Of a stretch of 64,000 nucleotides of DNA, positions 25,174-34,844 are shown piece after piece. The stretch comes from Sphingobium sp. JS3065. GTDB taxonomy: Bacteria; Pseudomonadota; Alphaproteobacteria; Sphingomonadales; Sphingomonadaceae. The stretch spans positions 1,860,001 to 1,924,000 of the forward strand of contig NZ_CP102664.1 in the NCBI RefSeq assembly GCF_026427355.1, written 5' to 3'. Position 1 is the first letter of the stretch, and every line of letters starts with the position of its first letter. The notes beneath the pieces are model-generated. The model did not search any database. It worked only from the letters and a program-made list of their open reading frames with translations, and had not been told where the DNA came from. Position numbers and translations under genes: made by a program.

Positions 25174-27399
25174 CTAGAACGAGGTCTTCAGCGTTACGCC
25201 ATAGGACCTTGGCATGCCAAGGGCACCGTAATTGAACGTCAAACCCGAAGCGTCCTGAATGATCGGAATGTAGAATTGGTCGGTCAGATTCTCTACCCAT
25301 GCCGACAGTTGGATCGATCCGAATCCCACCGTGACCCGAGCATTGCCAAGCCAGTACGATGGCGACCCCCGATTCAGGAACCTGTTGTTCGAGGCCTTGC
25401 CGTTTTCGGGATTGTAGAAGTACCCGCCGGTGTAATTCCAGTCGGTTGAAAAAGTCACGCTGGCTTTGTCGTTCGTCCAGACCTTCCAGTCGGCGCCGAC
25501 CTGTGTCGCGAACTTCGGAGCATAAGGGAACCGGTTCCCGTCGGCCGAAACGCCTACGACGGTCTGGCCATCGTCATAACGCGTCTTCAAGACGCTCCCG
25601 CCGCCGCGAAGTGTCAGCCGGTCCGTCACCTTCCAGGACAGGTCAAACTCCAACCCGCGCGAATATCCATTCAGGCCCGCGATCGAGGGGGCGATGGTGC
25701 CATTCACGTTGATCTGGCTGGTTACGTGCTGATTGGTGATGTCCAGATAAAATAGGTCTGCAGTGGCCGTAAGCGCCCGGTCGAAGAATTGCCCCTTAAG
25801 ACCAAGCTCAAAGGCGTGAACCTTCTCCGGGTCGACATAAGTGAGCGACGCCTCCGTTACCGCCTGTCCATTGAAGGCGCCCTGGCGATAGCCGCGCGAA
25901 TAGCTGCCGTAGATCATGACGCCGTCGCTGATCTTGTAATCGACCACGAGGCGGCCCGTCAGCGCCGATGGCGATCGCTTCTGGTCAGGGTAACGAAGAT
26001 TGGGGTCGAAAACGAGGCTGAAGGGGATCAGGTTCGCCACCGGGTTGCCATTCGGATAGGCATCCAGCGCGACCGCGTAGGTGTCGGTCAGGCGGACCGT
26101 GTCCCACGTGTAGCGCACGCCTGCCGTGACAGTCAGTTCAGGCGTGACGTCGAACGCGCCATCCGCATAGACCGCAAAGGATTCGCGCTTTTGTGTGAAG
26201 TAGTTATGCAGTTTCAGGCCCAAGGGACCAAGCTGCCCCAAGAAACTCAAGATCTGGCTCTGACGGATGGTGTCTTGAGCATAGAAGGCACCGGCGATGA
26301 GATTTACGCCATCATTGGCGTAGGCAAGGCGCAGGTCCTGAGTGAACTGCCTGGCCTTGGTGTCAAATATGGCAAGGCAGAGCGAGCTTGCGCCGCCGTC
26401 GCAATCGCCATCGAGATAGTAGGCCGATTTCTGAACGCCGGTCACCGAAACGATATCGAACGGTCCGGCATCCCAGTTAACCCGCAGCGACGTGCCGTAG
26501 GCTGACGTGTTCTGCTCCGTTGGATTGCGATCGATGATCGTCTCGTTGCGGGCGAAATTTGCCCTAGTGAAGCCGAAGAGATCGCTGCCGCCCGGCAAAG
26601 TGCCCATGAAGTAGCCGGGGCTCGCTTCGCCCCGTACCCGGTTCCCGAATAATTTGAGCTGAAAGTCGAGATCGTCCGTTACATTGCCCACCAGGATTAC
26701 GCGACCCTGGATGCTGGTGTAATCGCCGTATGTTTCCTTCGTCACGGCATTGCGCATGTAGCCATCGGTGCCACTCGCGGAAACGGCCACGCGGGCGCCA
26801 AGTTTGTCGCTCGCGATTGTCAAATCGGTCGCCGCTTCGAGGGCGTATTTGTGCCTGTTGCCGTAAAGGGCGCTCATCCGCCCGTTCAATTCACCGTCCA
26901 ACTGGGGGGCACGGCTGATGAAGTTGACCAGTCCGCCGGTGGTGTTTCGCCCATAAAGCGTACCCTGCGGGCCTTTCAGCACTTCCACGCGCTCAAGATC
27001 AAAGAACTGTACGCCAGACGCTGCCGTGAACGCCTGGGGAATTTCGTCGCTGTAGATACCGATCGGCGCAGCGTTGCTGGAAGCAAACTGACCGGCCGGG
27101 CCAATACCGCGGAGCGTGTAGTTCAGGTTTGTCTGCCCGAAATTGCTGTTGACCTGCAATCCCGGCACAAGCTTCACCAGATCTGTTTCCATAAGAATCT
27201 GGCGCGACTGAAGCTGATCGCCAGACAGGGCCGCGATGGCCGTCGGCACGTCGAGAAGGCGCTCTTCCCTCTTCTGCGCAGTAACGATAATATCGTCCGT
27301 GGCCTGTGCGGACTCTTGCGCCATGGCGCGTGGCGATACCCCGATCAGACCAGCCACGATAGCCAAGCTCGAAACTCGAGCGAATGTACGATTCCCCAT
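25174..27399 (-). CDS. TonB-dependent outer-membrane receptor (second)
   Basis: The 741-residue product has a signal peptide (to AMAQ), TonB-box-like TDDIIVTAQKREER, plug motifs VPTAIAALSGDQL, LRGIGPAGQ, VEVLKGPQGTLYGRNTTGG, and a long beta-barrel closing YGVTLKTSF with terminal Phe. It transports an unknown substrate over the outer membrane, powered by TonB. GGAGG lies 9 bases before the start. It belongs to the same broad family as the receptors at 1955 and 29214, but sequence divergence among the three suggests distinct or successive acquisition rather than recent duplication. Confidence 0.94.
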   Translation of the reverse strand: MGNRTFARVSSLAIVAGLIGVSPRAMAQESAQATDDIIVTAQKREERLLDVPTAIAALSGDQLQSRQILMETDLVKLVPGLQVNSNFGQTNLNYTLRGIGPAGQFASSNAAPIGIYSDEIPQAFTAASGVQFFDLERVEVLKGPQGTLYGRNTTGGLVNFISRAPQLDGELNGRMSALYGNRHKYALEAATDLTIASDKLGARVAVSASGTDGYMRNAVTKETYGDYTSIQGRVILVGNVTDDLDFQLKLFGNRVRGEASPGYFMGTLPGGSDLFGFTRANFARNETIIDRNPTEQNTSAYGTSLRVNWDAGPFDIVSVTGVQKSAYYLDGDCDGGASSLCLAIFDTKARQFTQDLRLAYANDGVNLIAGAFYAQDTIRQSQILSFLGQLGPLGLKLHNYFTQKRESFAVYADGAFDVTPELTVTAGVRYTWDTVRLTDTYAVALDAYPNGNPVANLIPFSLVFDPNLRYPDQKRSPSALTGRLVVDYKISDGVMIYGSYSRGYRQGAFNGQAVTEASLTYVDPEKVHAFELGLKGQFFDRALTATADLFYLDITNQHVTSQINVNGTIAPSIAGLNGYSRGLEFDLSWKVTDRLTLRGGGSVLKTRYDDGQTVVGVSADGNRFPYAPKFATQVGADWKVWTNDKASVTFSTDWNYTGGYFYNPENGKASNNRFLNRGSPSYWLGNARVTVGFGSIQLSAWVENLTDQFYIPIIQDASGLTFNYGALGMPRSYGVTLKTSF

Positions 27400-27732
27400 G
27401 CCCCTATCCCTCCATTTATTTCTTATTATACTTAGAAATCAATTACGATGACTGGATCGAAACGGAAGTACGGCCATACGAAAGATATAATAGTATCCAA
27501 AAGCGCAACTATAATATTATTGCATTTACTGTATCTAAAATATTTCTATACTATTGTTATCCATGAAGTAACGCATCTTGGGGAATTGAACAAGTGCACA
27601 ATATATGTATTTCATACGTAATAGAAATGCCACTCACTCAATAGGACGTCTCTACGTGTTTAGCGCTCCTTTGGCGGAATCCTAATTTTGGGATTCCCTT
27701 TTGTGTGGATTGGTGATGGCTGAGGAGCCAGC
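27400..27732. other. AT-rich promoter region of the second TonB receptor
   Basis: About 330 bases, strikingly AT-rich between 27405 and 27640 compared with neighbours. It holds CATACGTAAT (near 27613), resembling half of the candidate IclR operator. At 27675-27700 a GGAATCC/GGATTCC inverted repeat may mark the end of the IS701-type fragment that follows. No ORF of note. Confidence 0.45.
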
Positions 27733-27747
27733 TTGTGGAGGCTGGCG

Positions 27748-28182
27748 ATGGATGAGTGGCGGAATGCCCTTGAGGATTGGCTGGCACCGTTTGTGTCGGC
27801 GCTCGGGCACAAGACCCGTGGCCGGATGTGCCCGAGCTATGTTGCGGGACTGATCGGGCCGGGGGATCGCAAGAGTGTGCAGCCAATGGCGGCGCGGGAT
27901 GGCTCGGTCAGCTACGACCAGCTCCATCATTTTGTCGCGAGCGGCGTGTGGGATGCGAAGCCTTTGGAGGCAGCGCTGCTCGCCGAAGCCGTTGCCCAGG
28001 TCGGCGGCGCAGATGCTTGGCTGATCGTCGATGACACGGCACTGCCCAAGAAGGGGAAGAGCTCGGATTGCGTAGCCCCGCAATATGCCGGCGCGCTTGG
28101 CAAGAACGCCAATTGCCAGACGCTGGTGTCGCTGACGCTGGCATCGCGCAAAGGGCCGGTCATGGTCGGCTTGCGCCTGGTC
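27748..28182 (+). pseudogene. IS701-family transposase, 3'-truncated
   Basis: From ATG 27748 (MDEWRNALEDWLAPFVSALG) the frame matches the N-terminal third of IS701-type DDE transposases: GPGDRKSVQPMAARD, YDQLHHFVASGVWD, then WLIVDDTALPKKGK with the first catalytic Asp, and QYAGALGKNANCQTLVSL. Likeness ends at GLRL (about 28182) and the frame stops at 28221. The remaining ~250 residues with the other catalytic residues are absent. It separates the second TonB receptor from the hydrolase gene. Confidence 0.85.
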
Positions 28183-28393
28183 GCCGATATCCCATCGCAA
28201 CAGCTTGACGAATGCGATTAGAGAACCCCGTGGGACACGACCCTTCAAAAAAGCCAGAGATTTTCGAGGCGTCCAACTTCGCGCCTTTGCGAGCGATGCC
28301 TAGCAAGATGTCTCCTGACCGAATGGGTCGGCCCGGGACGACAGCAACTTCTCCAAGGCTTTCTGAAGATATATCGGAGCGATGCGGACCTGT

Positions 28394-29101
28394 TCAGCGT
28401 GTCAGTAGAATTTCGACGAGAGCATCAGGCTGTGAAAAGAATGGCGAGTGCTCGGCGGGTATTTCCCAGTACCGAGCGCAGCCCATTTCCACGTGCATCT
28501 TGCGCTGCAATTCCGGTGGAATCGCCCGGTCGGCCGTACATTCGACGAAGTACCGCGGAATGCTTCCCCAACGTTCAGGCGTGACACTTACAGGGCCCAG
28601 GGCGACGACGGCATTTTCGGGAACCAGCAGCATCTTCGCCAAGGCCACGTCGTCCTCGCTGCATAGGTGATAGAACAATTCTCGAACGCTATCGAGTGAT
28701 GGCAGCAACTGCGCCCCGTCATCTGACAGGCCTGACTCCGGACCACCTTTTTTGCGCCGTTGAAGTGTGCCGTGCGTGCTGTCGCCGTTGGGCAACAGGA
28801 AGGCAGTGACGTAGTAGAGCCGCTCGATTTTTTCAGGCCGTCTTTCCGCAATGTTGGAAATGACGGCTCCGCCCAGGGAATGACCGACAAGCACCACCTG
28901 TCCCTCGATGCTGTCGATAAGCTCGCACAGTCTGCTGACGATCAGGTCCATCGTCACGGTATGCCTGGGGGTAGGATCGATTCCGTGTCCCGGCATGTCG
29001 GGCGCGATAGCGCGGTGGCCTTGTGCTTCAAGTCGTGCAGTGACTTTGTGCCAGCACCACCCCCCGTGGAATCCACCGTGAATGAAAATGAATGTCGCCA
29101 T
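28394..29101 (-). CDS. Alpha/beta hydrolase (esterase type)
   Basis: A 235-residue alpha/beta-hydrolase. The N-terminal FIFIHGGFHGGWCW is the oxyanion HG motif, Ser75 in VGHSLGGAV is the nucleophile and His218 in AEHSPFF the catalytic histidine. Length and HGGFHGGWCWH resemble the plant-type methylesterase/hydroxynitrile lyase group and bacterial EstC-like esterases. It could open an ester or lactone in the substrate or an intermediate. It lies 112 bases downstream of the third TonB receptor on the same strand, possibly co-transcribed. Confidence 0.9.
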   Translation of the reverse strand: MATFIFIHGGFHGGWCWHKVTARLEAQGHRAIAPDMPGHGIDPTPRHTVTMDLIVSRLCELIDSIEGQVVLVGHSLGGAVISNIAERRPEKIERLYYVTAFLLPNGDSTHGTLQRRKKGGPESGLSDDGAQLLPSLDSVRELFYHLCSEDDVALAKMLLVPENAVVALGPVSVTPERWGSIPRYFVECTADRAIPPELQRKMHVEMGCARYWEIPAEHSPFFSQPDALVEILLTR

Positions 29102-29213
29102 CGACCGATACCCTCATCTTAATCAAGACGCCGCCCTGGAAGACGCGCCAAAGTGCCTTCAGAATACAATACATGGCCGGGCGCTTGACCCGGCCATGTG
29201 CCTTGTCTGAGGC

Positions 29214-31571
29214 TCAGCCTCCGAATTTCACTGAAAGCTGTACCATTAGCTGGCGCCCGCGACCGATCGCACCGTAACGATCGGACAGGGTACCCGCGGC
29301 CGTTCCGGTGCCGCCTCCGGTGAACGGCACCTCATTGGTGAACTGGAATACGTGCTTGTTGGTAAGGTTGCGTCCGATAAACGCGATCTGCCAGCGCTTG
29401 TTTTCCGCGCCTAGCCGCACCGAGCCGCCCAGCAGTGTATAGTCAGCCTGGCGTCCGCGCGGCGCCGACGTTGGATCGGTCAGATAGCTCGAGCTATAGG
29501 TTAGATCTCCATCCAAGCCGAAGGCCAGGTCGCCACCAATTGGCGTCTCGTATGAAAAACCGGTGGCTGCCGCCCACTTCGGCGCCCGCGGAAGCTGGGT
29601 GTCGCTGAGGTCCTGCGTGGCTACACCGCCGACGATGGTGCAGCCTAAGGCGGGTGTCTGCCCGGCGTAGCAGGCGGCACCGGGGAAGCTGGTGTACCGT
29701 CCGTTGTTGTAGGAGAGGGCGCCATTGAGGCGCAGCCCGCGGAGAGGTGTCGTGTAGTTGAACTCGCCCTCGATGCCGGTCGTGCGGGCCTTGCCCGCGT
29801 TGTTGAGCGTGGCGATGATCCCGATATAGCCGGCCACCTGCACATCGGTGAGTTTGTAGTCATATGCCGAGATGTTGATCCGCAGCGCTCGGTCGAGCAG
29901 GGCGGCCTTGATCCCGCCCTCGAAGCCGCGGATTGTTTCGGGCTTGTAGCGCAAATCCGTAACCGCCGGCGCGTTGCTGCTATTGAAACCTCCGGACAGG
30001 AAACCTTCCTTGTACGATGCAAAGATCGTCAGGTCGCTGCTGGGGCGATAGGCCGCCGTGACTTCCGCCGAGAAATTGCGCCAGGAGTCTGATCGGAAAG
30101 GCGTGGCGACTTCTCTGCTGCTATCGAGGATGAGTTGGTTCGGCCCTATGCCCTGGCGGACGATCGGCAACCTCTTGCGCTCGTACGAATAGCGCCCACC
30201 CGCGGTCAACTCGAACTGCTCCGTCGGCTTCAGACTGAGCTGGCCATAACCCGACCAGGCGGTGCCCCGCTGACCATACAGGATGTTGAGGAACTGTCTG
30301 GGGGAAGTCAGCGTGCCGAACGGCGAAGGGAGGTTGCCGCCGAAAAGCCAGACGTATGAACTGGTTTCGTCCTTGGAATGAGCATAAAAAGCGCCGCCGT
30401 AAAAGTTTACAATACCCTCGAAATCGGTGGCAAGACGAAGTTCCTGAGAGATTTGCTCGCTTGCGAGGGCAAGACTGGCGGCGGGGATCACGGAAGGATC
30501 CGGCCAGATGACTTGGGCGCTGTTGAAACGTGTTTTGTAGTACCCAGTGATCGATTGTAGCGAAATTTGCTCGCCGAGGTCATAAGTCAGTTCCAGGCTT
30601 GCCAGGATCTGCGACTGCGACGAGTGAGGTTTGCCGTCAGTGCGGAAATTGTTGAGCGTACCGCCCACCGTCGCCAGATACGGTCCATAACCGGCAACAG
30701 TGATAGTGTCGGTTCCGATGTTGCACGACAGCCCGGGCGTTCCGCTTTGGCGTTGGCCGGTGGGGCAGTCGGTATACTGCGTGGACGCAGTCATCCCGTT
30801 CTGCTTCGCATTTCCGTAATTGACCTTCAGCCGCGCGCTGAAGCGATCGCTGGGATTCCATAGCATCGTCCCGCGCACGGCATAGGATTGCGCATTGGGC
30901 GACCGGTCAGCGACCTTGAATATCCCAGCCGGAGAGATGTCCTTGAAGTAACCGTCCATGCTCGAATAAATACCGGCAAGGCGGAAGCCTAATGTTTCTG
31001 ACAGCGGCGTGGAGACATAGGCGGTTGCGCGCATTTCTTGCGCTTCGGTTTCGTAACCCATTGTGCCGCCGGCTTCCAGGCGATCACCGGGATCGTTTGT
31101 TCGAATGGAAATGATACCGCCAGGGCTGTTCTTGCCGAAAAACAGCGCCTGCGGTCCCTTGAGGACTTCGACTTGAGCCAGATCGACCTCGCTCATCCGT
31201 CGCACGTTGCCTTTGGCCACCTGCACGCCATCGACGTTGATCGAAACCGCCTGGTCACTGAGATTGTTGGCGTCCGGCCCGGCGACCCCGCGGATGACGA
31301 TGCCGCCGCCTTGACGACTGCCCGCCCCTTCGCCGATGACAAGCTGCGGTACGATGCGGGAGAGGCCGTCGAGATTGGTGATGCCCTTGCGCTCCAGTTC
31401 CTCGCCGCGCACCGCGGACACGATGACCGGAACCGAGATCAGCGTCTCATCTCGCTTGCGGGCAGTAACCACGATTTCATCGGACCTCGCTTCTGCCGAT
31501 TGCCCGAGCGCTATTGTTGGCATGGTTGTTGCGCTCGCCAGTAATAAGCCAGTGAAAATCCGCTTATTCAT
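29214..31571 (-). CDS. TonB-dependent outer-membrane receptor (third)
   Basis: A 785-residue receptor with a signal peptide ending ALGQ, TonB-box-like SDEIVVTARKRDE, plug blocks VPVIVSAVRGEEL, RQGGGIVIRGVAG and VEVLKGPQALFFGKNSPGG, and a C-terminal barrel finishing LMVQLSVKFGG. The FFGKNSPGG form of the plug loop is common in sphingomonad catabolic receptors. The chain ends in Gly-Gly rather than Phe, a small deviation. ATG 31571 is chosen over ATG 31577 because GGAGG lies 6 bases before the former and touches the latter. It leads the pair with the alpha/beta hydrolase. Confidence 0.93.
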   Translation of the reverse strand: MNKRIFTGLLLASATTMPTIALGQSAEARSDEIVVTARKRDETLISVPVIVSAVRGEELERKGITNLDGLSRIVPQLVIGEGAGSRQGGGIVIRGVAGPDANNLSDQAVSINVDGVQVAKGNVRRMSEVDLAQVEVLKGPQALFFGKNSPGGIISIRTNDPGDRLEAGGTMGYETEAQEMRATAYVSTPLSETLGFRLAGIYSSMDGYFKDISPAGIFKVADRSPNAQSYAVRGTMLWNPSDRFSARLKVNYGNAKQNGMTASTQYTDCPTGQRQSGTPGLSCNIGTDTITVAGYGPYLATVGGTLNNFRTDGKPHSSQSQILASLELTYDLGEQISLQSITGYYKTRFNSAQVIWPDPSVIPAASLALASEQISQELRLATDFEGIVNFYGGAFYAHSKDETSSYVWLFGGNLPSPFGTLTSPRQFLNILYGQRGTAWSGYGQLSLKPTEQFELTAGGRYSYERKRLPIVRQGIGPNQLILDSSREVATPFRSDSWRNFSAEVTAAYRPSSDLTIFASYKEGFLSGGFNSSNAPAVTDLRYKPETIRGFEGGIKAALLDRALRINISAYDYKLTDVQVAGYIGIIATLNNAGKARTTGIEGEFNYTTPLRGLRLNGALSYNNGRYTSFPGAACYAGQTPALGCTIVGGVATQDLSDTQLPRAPKWAAATGFSYETPIGGDLAFGLDGDLTYSSSYLTDPTSAPRGRQADYTLLGGSVRLGAENKRWQIAFIGRNLTNKHVFQFTNEVPFTGGGTGTAAGTLSDRYGAIGRGRQLMVQLSVKFGG

Positions 31572-31577
31572 TGACAT

Positions 31578-32083
31578 CCTCCGGATATATTCTATTTTTG
31601 ATGAAACTAAATCTTATTGTCGATTTTTGCTTTATATCTGCTTGTTTACTCGCGAAAACCGGAACAATACCTTCGGGCACCGCTTCCGTTTTATCCCCAC
31701 TGCATCGAAATCCCCACTACATCGAAGCTGTAAGGCATCTTAACGCGGCACTCCTTGTATAGTGCTTGGTTACTCAACCATTATCAATATTGTGGAATTG
31801 AATATTACAGGGTTGATGGCAATCGGCCGTTTGGGCCTATGCAACGATAGTACTACAGTTGCGTATGGGTTAAAAATCTGATTCATACCAACCTCCCATG
31901 ATGCTGACTCACGAGAGGGATTCCCAAAGCGACGAAACTCTGACTCTATGGCTGCTGGTTGGAGGGCATGGCCATGGGTGCAGCGATTGGATTGCGAGAT
32001 GGGCACCTCGGAGACGGACGCAGCCCTTGCCTTTGACCACCGCAGGTCATGCGGGGCGATGGCTGTTGGCTGATCATGCCGGA
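31578..32083. other. Intergenic region upstream of the third TonB receptor
   Basis: About 500 bases, AT-rich next to the receptor start. It holds a tandem pair of 17-bp repeats (31693-31726). Towards 32083 the DNA belongs to the end of the IS91-type element. Shadow frames occur on both strands; none looks like a protein. Confidence 0.5.
31693..31726. repeat. Tandem 17-bp repeat, two units
   Basis: ATCCCCACTGCATCGAA (31693-31709) is followed directly by ATCCCCACTACATCGAA (31710-31726), one mismatch. It lies about 120-155 bases upstream of the third TonB receptor start and might be a double binding site for an activator, or chance duplication. Confidence 0.7.
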
Positions 32084-32698
32084 TCATGACGCGAGTTCCC
32101 GGATCAGCGTGGGTAACTTCGGCGGCGCCCGTGGTTGCCCCCAGCGGGCGAAGGTTTCGATGACGATCATGCGCCCGCCGCAGCACGGGCATGGTTGCCA
32201 AGTGTTGAGCGGGATTTCGGGCGTCGGCAGGTCCGGCTCTGACGGGACGGCCAGCAGCCTGCGGGCGAGCCCGAGATTGTCCTTGCGCGATGCGCTGGCG
32301 AGCAAGCCGGAATGCCCGATGTGGTGGAAGCCGCGTGGCAGGACATGGAGCAGGAAGCGGCGGATAAACTCATCGACGACTAGCGTCATGATGCGATGGC
32401 GTTCAGCACCGTCGCGTCGATAATCCTTGCAGCGGAAGGTGACGCCGTTTGCGTCGAAGGCAACCAGGCGCCGGTTCGAGATGGCGACGCGGTGGGTGTA
32501 GCGCGAGAGATAGGCAAGCACCGCCTCCGGTCCGGCAAAGGGCGGCTTGGCATAGACGACCCAGCGCTTTTTCCGCACCGGCGACAGGTGCCGCAGGAAG
32601 GTTCGACGGTCGGCCAGATCGGTCATGGATCCGAAGAAGGCGAGCCGCCCCGCGTCGTAGAGGGCGGTCAGCCGGGTGAGAAAGAGGCGGCGGGGCGC
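32084..32698 (-). pseudogene. IS91-family transposase, C-terminal part only
   Basis: The minus strand reads RRLFLTRLTALYDAGRLAFFG, then AVLAYLSRYTHRVAISNRRL, FIRRFLLHVLPRGFHHI and a CPCCGG zinc-type pair, typical of the last ~200 residues of IS91-type HUH transposases. The N-terminal zinc-binding region and the catalytic HUH part (about 220 residues) are missing: the sequence joins the integrase gene's stop codon directly. An internal deletion between the two element genes is the simplest reading. The element is therefore unable to make its own transposase. Confidence 0.85.
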
Positions 32699-32704
32699 AC
32701 CGGC

Positions 32705-33610
32705 TCAGCCGGCGGGCGTCTTGCCCTCCATCAGCGCCATCAGTTGGTCGAGCGGGCTCGACACGGCGTGGATCGTCCGGGTCGAGACCTTGGTGTAAAG
32801 CGCGGTGGTTTCGAGCTTGCTGTGGCCGAGCAGGACCTGGATCACGCGGATATCGACATCCTGTTCGAGCAGGTGCGTGGCGAAGGAGTGCCGCAGGGTG
32901 TGGGGGCTGACGCGCTTGCGGATTCCGGCCACCTCGGCTGCCTCCTGAACCGCGCGGTGCAGCTGCCGGGTCGAGATCGGATCGGTGACAGTCTGGCCCG
33001 GGAACAGCCAGCCATGCGGGATCAGGACACCGCGCTTCCTGCCCTCGCGCCACCACATCCGCAGCAGTTCGAGCAACTGCGGCGAGAGCATGGCATTGCG
33101 GTCCTTGCCGCCCTTGCCCTGCTCGATGTGGATCAGCATCCGCTTGCTGTCGATATCATCGACCTTGAGGTGGGCGACCTCTGACACATGCAGGCCCGCG
33201 CCATAGGCGACGCCCAATGCCGCCTTGTACTTGATGCCCGGCGCTGCCTGGAGCAGTCGCGCGGCCTCCTCGACGCTCAGCACTTCGGGCATCCGGGGGA
33301 CAATACGGGTGATTACCAGCGCCCGTGCCAGATCGCGCCGCTTGAGCGTCACCGTGAACAGGAAGCGGAGCGCCGACACCGGGCTATTGATGGTGGCAGG
33401 CCGGACGCCGCTTTCATGCTGCATCACCTGGAAGCGGCGCAGGTCCTCTTCGGTCGCCGTATCGGGAGGACGTCCGAGAAAGGCGGCCAGGCGCTTCACA
33501 TGGCGGATATAATCCTTCTGTGTATGGGGGCCAAAACCCCGCATCATCATATCGTGCTGCATGCGTTGACGGAGCGGGCTGATCGGAGCGGTGTTGATCG
33601 AGACAGTCAT
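32705..33610 (-). CDS. IS91-associated tyrosine recombinase, catalytic Arg replaced
   Basis: A 301-residue XerC/D-like protein with an N-terminal SAM-like core-binding domain (to about residue 105) and a catalytic domain. His237 and Arg240 in PHTLRH, His263 in [10 protein letters not shown] and Tyr272 are present. The first catalytic arginine, normally in GLRxSE, is His141 here (GLHVSEV), a one-base change, so activity is doubtful. Such integrases accompany IS91-type transposases as a first gene. ATG 33610 starts the [14 protein letters not shown] sequence; the longer frame to 33712 overlaps non-coding DNA. It marks the right edge of the accessory block beside lgt. Confidence 0.88.
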   Translation of the reverse strand: MTVSINTAPISPLRQRMQHDMMMRGFGPHTQKDYIRHVKRLAAFLGRPPDTATEEDLRRFQVMQHESGVRPATINSPVSALRFLFTVTLKRRDLARALVITRIVPRMPEVLSVEEAARLLQAAPGIKYKAALGVAYGAGLHVSEVAHLKVDDIDSKRMLIHIEQGKGGKDRNAMLSPQLLELLRMWWREGRKRGVLIPHGWLFPGQTVTDPISTRQLHRAVQEAAEVAGIRKRVSPHTLRHSFATHLLEQDVDIRVIQVLLGHSKLETTALYTKVSTRTIHAVSSPLDQLMALMEGKTPAG

Positions 33611-33977
33611 GGCAAGTTCCTCTTCGCTGAAGGAACTGCCAACCTCAGACGGCAACCTCGCCCCGCCAAAGGCCCAGGTCAATGCGTGGCCCAACGGCCA
33701 CAAACCCCTCAAAAAACATCCTATTTCTCCAACAGCCCGAAATTCAGCCTGTCCTATTCCCCGCCAACGCGCCTATCCTGCACGCCTCTTCGAAATGTCC
33801 GATACGCCACGCATACGCGCGCCCAGGCACGCGCGCGCATACACTGTGAACTTCGGTTCCAAACCGACGCTTTTCCGCCATTTCCTGGCGCCGCAGCTTC
33901 GATTTTCGCCTTCCCCCTTTCCTACTTCCCCCGACCTGCTCTATGGCGGGGACGATTTTCCCAAGGGGAACGACAAC
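33611..33977. other. Junction between the mobile block and lgt
   Basis: About 365 bases with the end of the IS91-type element and the lgt promoter. CGCGCGCCC/GGCACGCGCGCG at 33817-33838 is an alternating GC stretch. An SD-like AAGGGGAA (33963-33970) is correctly placed for a TTG start at 33978. No direct repeat of the tRNA-Glu end was found here. Confidence 0.5.
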
Positions 33978-34844
33978 TTGATCCTTGACCTTGCCGCCGC
34001 CGCTTCGGGCGCCATCCGTTTCGACCAGCTAGGCCTCAGCCCGGTCGCGCTCGACCTCGGCTTCTTCACGCTGAAATGGTACAGCCTCGCCTATCTGGCG
34101 GGCATATTGATCGGCTACTGGTATCTGCTGAAGCTGATCGCCCAGCCCGGTTCGCCCATGGCCCGCCGCCATGCCGACGACATGATCTTCTACGCGACGC
34201 TGGGCATCATCATCGGCGGGCGGCTGGCCTATGTCTTCTTCTACCAGCCCGAAATCCTTCGCAATCCGCTGGACATCTTCAAGCTGTGGAACGGCGGCAT
34301 GTCCTTCCATGGCGGGGCGATCGGCGTGTCGCTCGGCATCCTCTACATGGCGCGCAGGGAAAAGCTGTCCTGGCTGCGCATCCATGATTTCGTCGCCTGC
34401 TGCGTCCCCTTCGGCCTGTTCTTTGGCCGCCTCGCCAATTTCGTGAACGGGGAACTTTGGGGCAAGGAGACCGACGTGCCCTGGGGGATCGTCTTTCCCA
34501 CCGGCGGCCCCTTCGCCCGCCATCCGAGCCAGCTTTACGAAGCCGTCCTGGAAGGCATGGTGCTGTTCCTGATCCTCGCCTTCGCCTTCTGGAAGACCCG
34601 CGCCCGCTACAATCCCGGCATGCTCGTCGGCCTCTTCCTGCTTGGCTACGGCGTCTTCCGCTTCGGCGTCGAATATTTTCGCGAGGCCGACGCCCAACTC
34701 ATGGAATTCGCCGCCCGCACCGGCCTGCATATGGGCCAGTGGCTGTGCGTCCCGATGATCCTGGGCGGCCTCTACCTGATCGTCACGGCGAAGGGCCGCC
34801 GCGTCCGCGTCGAACCCGTTGCAGGCAGCGCGAGTGTCAGTTGA
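33978..34844 (+). CDS. lgt: Prolipoprotein diacylglyceryl transferase
   Basis: A 288-residue integral membrane enzyme that moves diacylglycerol from phosphatidylglycerol to the lipobox Cys of prolipoproteins. About seven hydrophobic segments are visible. [13 protein letters not shown] holds the essential His, and [15 protein letters not shown] is the Lgt signature. The start is set at TTG 33978 because AAGGGGAA stands 7 bases before it and [10 protein letters not shown] then gives the family-length N-terminus; no ATG or GTG fits. It overlaps the next gene by 11 bases, so the two are co-transcribed. Confidence 0.95.
   Translation: MILDLAAAASGAIRFDQLGLSPVALDLGFFTLKWYSLAYLAGILIGYWYLLKLIAQPGSPMARRHADDMIFYATLGIIIGGRLAYVFFYQPEILRNPLDIFKLWNGGMSFHGGAIGVSLGILYMARREKLSWLRIHDFVACCVPFGLFFGRLANFVNGELWGKETDVPWGIVFPTGGPFARHPSQLYEAVLEGMVLFLILAFAFWKTRARYNPGMLVGLFLLGYGVFRFGVEYFREADAQLMEFAARTGLHMGQWLCVPMILGGLYLIVTAKGRRVRVEPVAGSASVS

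Noticed and set aside
31770..32201. 143-codon minus-strand frame upstream of the third TonB receptor
   Set aside because: Composition is unlike a protein, it overlaps the IS91-type remnant and has no motif.
33817..33838. Alternating GC stretch upstream of lgt as a terminator
   Set aside because: There is no T tract and the arms pair imperfectly, so no terminator can be claimed.
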